Shown one piece after another: positions 56,158-64,000 of a stretch of 64,000 nucleotides of DNA. The first letter of the stretch is position 1. Each line of letters begins with the position of its first letter. The stretch is taken from assembly GCF_035222375.1 (NCBI RefSeq), contig NC_085887.1, forward strand, positions 3,385,501 to 3,449,500. Direction: 5' to 3'. A program made the translations under genes and the position numbers. A model generated the notes under the pieces. That model saw only the letters and a list, made by a program, of their open reading frames with translations, was not told the origin of the DNA and did no database searches. The stretch is from Podospora pseudocomata (taxonomy: Eukaryota; Ascomycota; Sordariomycetes; Sordariales; Podosporaceae).

Positions 56158-57986
56158 CTACAAGCCGACACCCAACATCTCCAACCTGGATGCGATACAA
56201 TCCAACTTGGATGTAAGCCGTTGTATCCTCGCGACAGCCCTGTCCGCAACCGCTTCATCCTCGGTAGTGTTCACCAGTTCGTACCGGCTGAGTGCCTTCT
56301 CGGGTTCAATGCCACTGAAGGTGTCCAGTTCAGACACGGACTGGGAGAGGGCCTCGACGTCAAGTTCAACTGGGCTGGTCACTGACTCGGTAGGAGCAGG
56401 AGAGTCGTGGTAGAGGACGAAATCGGGGTTATTCTCAAACTCTTCATTGATGGGAGCGGGCTCTTGCTTCTTGGCCTCGGCGAGGGTCGGTGCCTGCTCG
56501 ATGACGGGCATGTCTTTGTCATCATCAACCGAATCGAACTGTTGACCAACAAAGTTGCTGGTCTTGCCAGAGAGAAGGTTGGCATCAAAGATGGGCTCGG
56601 GGGTCTCGAGGACAGCAAAGACCTGGGGCTGGTATGAGAAGCCATCGCTGGGCTCCATGTTTACCAGCGAGGAGAAGTCAACCTGCTCAGGAACCATGGC
56701 AAGACCGATTTGCTGGTTGTGGAGCTGTTGTTGGGCGGCATATGGGTTGATGTCCTTGGGCAACTGGCGCTGCTGCTCTGGTTGGGAGGTCTGCTGAGGC
56801 TGAGGTTGGGGAAGCATCTGAGGATTTGCGCTCAACTGGTTGAGGAAATCAGAGAAGGAGGGAGAGCCAAGAAGCATGCGTGTGAGGTCGGTGAGACGCT
56901 TGTTCTCATCAACCAGGGCGCGGTTCTGGGCACGAAGATCGCCGTTCTCGGTGACCTTGTTGGCAATTTCACTTTCAAGCTGGGTGATGTATTCTGTGAG
57001 GGTGTTAGTGATATGCTCATGATAAACAACACGTTGATGCACTTACCCTTTCTCCTGGATCTGAAAGCACGGGCGGACACCTTATTTCTGAGCTGTCGTC
57101 TTTCCTTGCTGCTAAGCTTCTTGCCCTCTTCACTTGCGAGCAGCCTCTCATCCTCATCCATGTCGTCCTCGTCCTTCTTTGGGCGGGGAATGTTGAGGAC
57201 GGTATTGTTCTGGGAGGGCTCCTCTGAGGTCTTGGCGCGCATAGAGTTAAGAAGCTGAGTAATCTTCTGCTCGACAATAGGGTCGCTGGCCTGCGGTGAC
57301 TTGGCCTTCTGTGCGGACTTGTTTGGTTGCTGTTGAGCCTGCGCACGCTGTCTTTGCTGTTGCTGTTGCTGCTGCTGCTGCTGCTTGGCCAAGGCTGCCT
57401 GTTGGTGCATGCCGGGCCAAACGCGACCGGGCTGGAACACCTGAGGCGGCGGCGAGGACAGCCCGGATGGCTCCTGTGGACCGATGTTGCTCGGGTTGAT
57501 GGTGGACTCGTAGAAGAAGGTCGGATCCGATGAGGGCGAGTCGAAGTCCATGGTGTCCAACTCGGGCGACGTCATCGACCCCTGCGACGGCGCCGTGTTA
57601 AAATCGAACAACTCATCGTTGGTGCCCATGTTGAGATAATCAAAACTCCCGAATCCGGTGTTGTATCCTTGAAGATGGGCGTTGGGCTGGTTGAGCGAAA
57701 AGGTTGTTGCGATGGCTCCGGGAACAATACCAGTTTGTTGTTTGTATAGGTCGTACTGGTGGCTGGGCCCGCTTAGCGTCTGGTTGGTCTGGAGCAGGGT
57801 GTTTGCCGTTGTTGTCTCGGCCTTGATCGGTCGCGCAAACACGCCCTTGTTCGAGCCGGCAGGTGAAAGAGAGGGAGACTGGTAGAGGTTGTTGGTATCG
57901 TAGTCGGAAAAGTCGACAAAAGAATCGAGGGTATCAATCAACCCAGGCTGCGTCGCAGCCGGGCTCGTTGACATAGGCCCTGACAT
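56158..57986 (-). CDS. bZIP transcription factor
   Basis: Two exons, 57986-57047 and 56993-56158, intron donor G|gtaagt and acceptor ctcacag, total 591 residues. The basic region is complete across the junction: SSKERRQLRNKVSARAFRSR then RKEYITQLE, with the N-x2-A-x2-(F)R pattern of bZIP DNA contacts, followed by a leucine-zipper-like heptad (NGDLRAQNRALVDENKRLTD). The N-terminus is Ser/Pro-rich, with a polyQ run of 10 and a second Q-rich part (residues about 200-230). The C-terminus has acidic parts and ends in a predicted coil (RIQRLTSKLDCIASRLEMLG). It resembles the class that includes Neurospora ASL-1 and the insect-pathogen factor MBZ1, a family assignment made from memory of the basic region. 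The intron lies exactly in the basic region, as in many fungal bZIP genes. Confidence 0.88.
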
Positions 57987-59609
57987 AGCTTGCCCCCCAG
58001 GGGAAATAGGACTGCAGTGATCAGGTCAGGAGTGACTGATCAGTAGGTCAGGGAGGTAGGTGTTCTCGGCGTCGACGTGTTCGTTGTCGTCGAGAGTTGC
58101 GTGGTTTCGTGGATTTGTAGCAGGCAGGTGGTTTGTTGTAGTTTTCAAAGGGGCAGCCGGAGCAGGTGTTGGAGGGAAGGGGTGCGGGTTGTGGGAGTTG
58201 GGGGGATTTTCAGTCTATGGGTGCCTGGGAAGGCCAGCGGTATGGGCAGTGGTCGGGGCGCTTGGCATCCCGTTGCAGGGAGTGGGTCTGGTTGGACGAA
58301 CCAATGCAGGCTGACAGGGATTGTGTCGCTCTGTGAGGGGGGGGGACGCGTAATCCAATGCCCAGAGCACCCCTCACCCAATTGGAGGAGCAGCCCTGCT
58401 AACAGCCGGTACCTTGTTTCCCACCGTTTTCTGCTGTGCTCTTTGAGTACCTCGGCCAAATTCCTTCTAGTCTTCTCCCCCTGCGGCTGCGGTCTGAGGG
58501 TGACGAAGCCAACTGCTCGTTTGGGAAGAAGGACAGTTTGCTGACGGTGTGCAAAAGGCCCCAAAATTGATGCCTTGACGACTCGCTGCACAAGTTGACG
58601 TTGACAGCACCTTTGTGACGACTACCTTGGTGCGGGGAAGCTGTTTGAGCCTCTTGACTCTGTTTCTATCTTCTTCATTCTCATTCTCATTCCCGGTTCA
58701 TTGCTCAGTTGTGCGGACGGGAGGCAGTTCTCGGCGGATGGACGGACATGTCGGACACAATGGGGTCGAAACACCAGAAAACAGCGGGTCGCCATCCGGG
58801 CAGTGCAGATATCAACTCAGAAATTGTGCAATCCTGTTGGTCAACAAGCATCTGCACAGCCTCCTAGCTTCTTTGCTACCCATTCGCTCTTGGTACTGAT
58901 ATTCGTGTTGGGGAGAGCATTCTGAAACTTTGACAGCATGACTAACATGTGCATCCCACCCAAACTAGCAGAGGATCCTCCACAGGCTGGGACTTATTAG
59001 ACGTGATACTCTCCGCGCTCCCAACCCCTGATAATTCCGAGCTGTTGATATGGCACAAGAACCTCGATGGCCCCGTTTGTAAAACAAAACGTCCAATGTG
59101 GAGTTTCATGCAACAACCGCCGGCCCCATCGCCCCGTTGGGCTCCATTCTCTCCGTACAGTATGTAGAAGACTCTTTACTTGCGAAGCCAGCTGATGGAC
59201 TATCAGTAGCTAGACGAGCCAAACACCGCCTCGCAGATAGGCTTTTCCATCCCATCCCTCAGCAGACATTGAATGAAGACTTTGGGTGTTTGGCCACCAC
59301 AAAAATAGCCAGAGTTGCAGAATGCATCACCGGAACAGCAGGACAAAGCAGCTACAGTGCCCCTGTCTCAACTCCGGGAGCAAGACCGGAACGGTGAACG
59401 GACGTGGCGCCCACCGAGCGACCGGGCGCTTGCAACGGAACAAAATCCCGTCTTCGGTGAACAAGATCAACCCCCCATTCCCGCACCGGACACGGGGAGC
59501 GTAAAACGTTGTTTCAACCGATTGTCGGGGCTTCCAAGCCGCCGATCTACCGACCCCCCAGCCTTGTGGAACCTTTCTCTCCCTTCTTTTCTGCAGATCA
59601 GCGCCTTCA
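57987..59609. other. bZIP upstream region and intergenic DNA
   Basis: Likely promoter and leader of the bZIP gene. The short frames here have no domain or splice support. Confidence 0.4.
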
Positions 59610-59998
59610 CTAGCCACAGCTCTTGGCGCGCTTGATGACTGTGCGAACAAAAATAGCAACAGCCCCAAGATCTCTTCCATCATAAACCCACACTCCACAC
59701 TTTTCACTGCCGACGACATACAACCAAATCAGACGGGGACCTTTGATGAGGCTTGAGCATTCCTCGTCCCATACCATCTCCTGATGAAAGCCACAAGAGA
59801 CACGAGGCTGCCGGCGGCCTCCCATTTCAACGGGAACTCCCGCATTATTATCACCAGCGGCACAAACATCCAATTCAACCCCCCATCATCCCCAGAATGG
59901 TCGTAGCCGAGATTGACGATTGAGGCTGTGAAAGTCTGCGATGGTAAGGAGACCACTGTCACACCACCGCCGACATAATACGTGTATTCGAACTGCAT
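59610..59998 (-). CDS. Small hypothetical protein (104 aa), two exons
   Basis: Exons 59998-59855 and 59780-59610 join in phase 0 through a 74-nt intron (gtgata...atcag) to give 104 residues. The N-terminal half (MQFEYTYYVGGGVTVVSLPS, TASIVNLGYDHSGDDGGLNW) looks like beta structure. The C-terminal half is mixed (MVWDEECSSLIKGPRLIWLY, KCGVWVYDGRDLGAVAIFVR) and ends RAKSCG. No signal peptide is seen. Each half is open in only one plausible frame and the splice joins them without a shift, which supports a real gene. Further 5' exons are possible since the frame stays open upstream of the chosen ATG. Family not recognised. Confidence 0.5.
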
Positions 59999-60826
59999 GC
60001 TAAACCTCGCCTTTGTCGGTCTCGTCACCTTTTGCAAGACATGAAATTGGATGCTTCAAACACGAACCACCGAACAGCAAATAGCCCAGACCGCCAGCAG
60101 CATCAACAAGCCCGAAGCTAGCGTCTCCGCAGGGCAGCGCATGTTCTATTCCGGTCCCCTGGCAAGGCACCGTGATCTTGAGTCCGTTTGCGCAAAGTCG
60201 AACCTTCAGCAGTGTCAGTGAGTGCCTACACTAGAGCGAAAAGCCCCTATCAAACCCTCGCAGGTCATGAAGCATCATGCCTTGCAAAGAACGGGTATCG
60301 ATGTCATGTTGCCTATTTCAGGGTCTTTCCCTGCATGACTTGTTTTCCCATCCCAACAGAAAATTCATCGGGACTCCCCGGCGCATGACCATGCCTCTCC
60401 CGTCACTGCCATCTGCCCGTCGGTCTCCAGTCTCGAAAACAGGTTCAAAGAGAGTGACATCAGTTGTGTGTGCGCCACAACCTTCTCTTTGACATGTGGC
60501 TCAGCATGCGTGCGGGATAGCTGTGGCGTCAGTGTGCTGTCAGTCGGGACTTTGCCACACTTGCCCATTTGGGCATTACTTGTGGCTGTGTGGCTGTGCC
60601 CACAGCGTCGTTTGTGAGTGGTGCTTCGGCAGATCATGCTCGATCGACGGCCACAGGCGCCTGCATCAAGGTTTTGGAATCCCACAGATCATTGGGATCG
60701 ACTTCGTGTTTGGCTTTATCTGCCGATCTCCGGATAGGATATCCTGTCGGGTGACGAAGTTGGTCCGATGATGGAAAATCCACAAAAGGGGGCATATCAA
60801 GGGTTAGGGTTATCTAACTGTCCTCC
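59999..60826. other. Intergenic, 3' of the HET gene
   Basis: No supported gene. A telomere-repeat-like 16-mer AGGGTTAGGGTTATCT sits at 60800-60815, just past the stop of the HET gene, identical to the one at 35818. Confidence 0.4.
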
Positions 60827-63316
60827 TTATCCAAGCACCACTGACTCCCATGATGGTCTCAAATCTGTCCAAGCGATGAGGTCGATTACACCGCTGGCTA
60901 GACGGTAGAGTACCCCATCTATCTCTTCCGTGATCAAAACACAGAGACCCCATGGAGCTCCTGGCGCGAAATCCTTCCACCCAGGTTGACCATAACTCCG
61001 AACATCCCACGCCACCCCAGCCCCGATAACCACGACGCGGTACGTCCTGCTTGGATCATCAAAGATCTGCTCAGCCCACTGCTTGTCCATGAGCATTGTC
61101 CTCCCAACGAAGGGAAGCTTGTCGATGTTCGTATCTGGCTTCGGGGCGGAGGTCATCATGTCAAAGCAGACAGCCGTAGCAGGCGTGTTGAACAATGTCT
61201 GTTTCGCCGGGTGAAGCCACAGCGACGCGCAAGTCGTGGTAAACACCAGCGACCCCGGGGTCCTTTCCCCTTTCCCCCTCGCTTCATCACTTATCCCCTC
61301 GTACCGTCTCGCCTTCCAAGGATTATGCCAACACCCCCTCCACGAATGCGCCCTCGTCTCCCACTCCCCCGTCTCCGCCAGTCTATCCCCCCTCATCCAC
61401 TCCTCATCCAAATAATCCCAAAACTCTTCCTCAGTCATGTATTCTAACCCGAACCAAGTCTTGTCCTCTACCACCCTCCTCACCTGCTTCTTATCAGAAT
61501 ACCAAAACGTCACCAAATTCCCCACGTCAGAGGGGTAATACCCCCTAAAATACCTCAGCCCGGGTCCATACAGATTCGGCGTGCCAGCACTCCCACCCCC
61601 TTCCCCCCTCAACCCAAACGTAGCCCTAAACCCAGGCCCGTAATCCACTATCCCGTCCCAGCTCGCCCAGCTCCAACTCGGGATCCCCAACGTTTCATCC
61701 CTCCCGACGGCAAAATCATCTGACCGCCATAGCAGCCCCTGGAGGAGATACCGCTCCGGAATCCCAAACAACATCTCCGTTTCCATTCGTGACGAGAGCA
61801 CATTCCCCACCCCGGCAAACGCGTTGAGGATATCACTTCGGAAGGACAGTTCCCTCATGGAGTAAGGAATCGCGCAGCAGGCGTAGGCAACAAAACTTGG
61901 TTCAACTTGCAGCCCCGAGGTGGAAGAGTCATGGACTGTGTCGGCCCCCACCCGGGTGTCATGCTCCCATCTTGCACCTTGGTAACAACTAAAATACGCG
62001 CGCTGATCATCAACAAACACCAACCTTCTTGACAGCTTTCGTTCCTGAAATGTCCACCCCCTTGCATCCCATCTTGAGCCTCTGATAGCTCTGTCTGCTG
62101 CAGGGCCATAGGCAAGACCGATGGAGCTTTCAAACGGGCCGTCCCATAGGCCGTAAAGGGCTTCGGGGGAAGTGTCTTTGGGGCGGGAGGAAACGCCCGG
62201 GAGTCCGGGTTTGGAACTCAAGGCAACAATGGTGAAATCTGCCATGTGGTAGATGCGATCCATGGCGGTGATTTGGGAGTGTTTGCTTTTTGCGTCGTCC
62301 TGGATGATGCAGAGTCTGTCGACCCAGAGGTAGCGTTTGCCGAGGTCGCGGCAGAGTTGGATTGCATCTGCCAGGACTGGGGGAAGACGGCTGATATCGA
62401 GACCGTGATCACGAGAAAGTTGGTCAATGTTGTCGAGCTGAAGTTGGAGGTCATCTGCTGGGGTTGGAGAGGTTGTTTCTGGAGTGGCTGCCGCCCAGCA
62501 GTAGCTAAGCGCGACATAGTCTGCGTTGGGTGTTGTCCAGTCCACGATCCTGTTGAGTTGGGTGTCTATCAATCGGAGACCTGGCGGTGCCACCATTGGC
62601 ATGAGGAGGTCGTTACATTCGTCTCCGTGGTTATGTCGGCAGTCGTCTAACCATGCGGTCAAGTTGGGGAGTGAGATGGGATTTGGCATCCATTTTTCGA
62701 CATGCTGGAGATCGTAGCTGTCGTGGCGGTAATAAAGCACCAGCTTGAGGACGAGGGGTGTGAATGAAGAGGTCCCGTTGCTTTGAGTAAGGATGACGCC
62801 GGGTAGAATACAGATTCGGCCTGTAAGCGAGGGGTTCGGCGATGGTGCTGCTGTGAGAGTTGACGAATCTGTGTAGGCTGTTGAGGCAACATGCCTCATC
62901 AGGAATGGCCTCCACAGACCAAACTTGAGGGCAGATTTTGAGCCATTAGAAATATGCTGCTGGCCGAAATGTTGAACTGAGTCGCTGACGAGCTGACATA
63001 TCATACAGCCTCGACGACCTTTGAAGGCATTGAGGTCCTGGTATGCTATGTCGTCGAATGTGTGTGGGTGAACACCTCTAGGCCCCTGAGACCCGCGGTT
63101 CATGAAACGATAAGCGTCCAACTTCAGGTAGCTTGGCTCGTCGCAAATTCGAAGGTGGGGGAGATCATTCCAAGACTGACAGTTGCCGCATAAGCGTGGG
63201 TTGGGAGGGTGTTGCCCCTCACATATTGTGCATGGCAGTTCAGGTGCTTCGGTGTCGTTGTCAAGCGATATATCTCGGTCATGAGACATGGCGGATGTTG
63301 ACAAACCAACCATCAT
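60827..63316 (-). CDS. HET-domain protein with N-terminal Cys-rich segment
   Basis: Single exon, 829 residues. HET-domain blocks are all present: DYVALSYCWAA near residue 270, DAIQLCRDLGKRYLWVDRLC followed by IIQDD, and MDRIYHMADFTIVALSS. They are followed by ARGWTFQERKLSRRLVFVDD and IPSWSWASWDG, typical of long HET genes. The N-terminus has two CxxC pairs (CTICEGQHPPNPRLCGNC) and a further CMIC near residue 105, a probable small metal site often seen ahead of HET domains. The C-terminal part has no known domain. Such proteins act as death effectors in vegetative incompatibility. ATG 63316 and 63313 are adjacent, and either could be used. No NLR-type partner lies next to it inside the window. 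Confidence 0.9.
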   Translation of the reverse strand: MMVGLSTSAMSHDRDISLDNDTEAPELPCTICEGQHPPNPRLCGNCQSWNDLPHLRICDEPSYLKLDAYRFMNRGSQGPRGVHPHTFDDIAYQDLNAFKGRRGCMICQLVSDSVQHFGQQHISNGSKSALKFGLWRPFLMRHVASTAYTDSSTLTAAPSPNPSLTGRICILPGVILTQSNGTSSFTPLVLKLVLYYRHDSYDLQHVEKWMPNPISLPNLTAWLDDCRHNHGDECNDLLMPMVAPPGLRLIDTQLNRIVDWTTPNADYVALSYCWAAATPETTSPTPADDLQLQLDNIDQLSRDHGLDISRLPPVLADAIQLCRDLGKRYLWVDRLCIIQDDAKSKHSQITAMDRIYHMADFTIVALSSKPGLPGVSSRPKDTSPEALYGLWDGPFESSIGLAYGPAADRAIRGSRWDARGWTFQERKLSRRLVFVDDQRAYFSCYQGARWEHDTRVGADTVHDSSTSGLQVEPSFVAYACCAIPYSMRELSFRSDILNAFAGVGNVLSSRMETEMLFGIPERYLLQGLLWRSDDFAVGRDETLGIPSWSWASWDGIVDYGPGFRATFGLRGEGGGSAGTPNLYGPGLRYFRGYYPSDVGNLVTFWYSDKKQVRRVVEDKTWFGLEYMTEEEFWDYLDEEWMRGDRLAETGEWETRAHSWRGCWHNPWKARRYEGISDEARGKGERTPGSLVFTTTCASLWLHPAKQTLFNTPATAVCFDMMTSAPKPDTNIDKLPFVGRTMLMDKQWAEQIFDDPSRTYRVVVIGAGVAWDVRSYGQPGWKDFAPGAPWGLCVLITEEIDGVLYRLASGVIDLIAWTDLRPSWESVVLG

Positions 63317-64000
63317 AAGTCTAAGGAGCCCTATATTCTATGTTGATGTCGAATAGAATAGTGGACCGACGGAATTGATGCCCAATGGCTCCCGCTTATG
63401 AGAGATAGCTGTAGGAAACTCATTATTGTATCTGATGAACAAGCTACTGGTGCTACCTAAAGTACACACCAATGAATGACCCCTCAGCACAAGAAAGATA
63501 GTGTCGAAACAAAACAGCACAGAGTGAACCTGAAAATGACGCAGGTAGGCAGTATTCAACCCATCAAAATGGTTTGAACAGGATGGCGAAAACTCCGCGT
63601 GCCAATACCTAGACCGAAAACCAGACAGAGAAGCACGGCACCTAGATGGGGAACCGTGCCGCAACAACTAGCAGAGCTGCAGATTCCACACCTGCATCAC
63701 CTCAGGTGTTACGCTCTAGGCTCCCTTCCTGCTGCGTGGAGGTGCACCATTTCTATCCCGTCAAGTCGCGATCGGTGAACTTTCCCGCGTTCCATCTCAA
63801 GTATCCTGCTGACATGTGCAGGAAGACAAGAAGAGGCCTTTTTTTTTTCTCAGAAAACCATTGCGTCGTCGCACGCCCACGACATGAGCATTGAGAGCAT
63901 TCTTGCAAAGCATGGTATTGACAGAGGCTCGCCATGCCCAACCGCAACTTCCATTACCGCCGATGGTGTGCCTATTGATGCGCCTTCGATGACAACAAGG
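63317..64000. other. Right edge, HET gene promoter, no gene seen
   Basis: Upstream DNA of the minus-strand HET gene. A T10 run is at 63840-63849. Short frames at the edge are unsupported. Confidence 0.4.

Overview
This looks like nuclear DNA of a filamentous ascomycete, most likely a Sordariomycete close to the Sordariales. The evidence is short GT-AG introns (about 50-90 nt), intron-poor gene bodies, about half G+C, and typical fungal families: HET-domain proteins, a NACHT-type NLR with a serine-hydrolase head, a Clr5-ankyrin protein, a DHA1 drug transporter and a family CE1 esterase. No bacterial or organellar signal is seen. The genus is an inference.

Layout. 1-8.8 kb: a small GPI-anchored wall protein (+), a tRNA-Gln(CUG) gene (-), a DHA1/QDR-type MFS transporter (-, four exons) and a fructosamine-kinase-family protein (-, four exons). 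8.8-16.7 kb: a self/non-self recognition block, with a 1682-residue hydrolase-NACHT-repeat NLR followed 428 bp later on the same strand by a HET-domain protein. 16.7-36.7 kb: gene-poor accessory DNA. It holds a 99-residue Arg-rich protein, four small same-strand two-exon genes that appear to be paralogues (A-D), a 1.2-kb tandem duplication of the 5' flank of gene C, and four solo LTRs with exact 5-bp target-site duplications. An F-box gene (-) sits between C and D. 38.1-41.2 kb: a decayed glycerophosphodiesterase-like/ankyrin gene. 42.4-46 kb: two secreted-protein genes. 48.1-50.8 kb: Clr5-ankyrin protein. 51-64 kb: a housekeeping block (SDA1 and a bZIP factor, both -), two or three small genes, and a second HET-domain gene (-) near the right end.

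The least explained item is the A-D family. All four are on the + strand at 3-4 kb spacing and share a gapless 16-residue block with an invariant Arg, then a C-terminal helix-like motif Y-x2-[KR]-A. I do not recognise this as a named domain. The NLR plus HET pair is the best candidate for a functional allorecognition unit.

Exon coordinates come from reading splice sites and frame by eye. Where two models fit, both are given.
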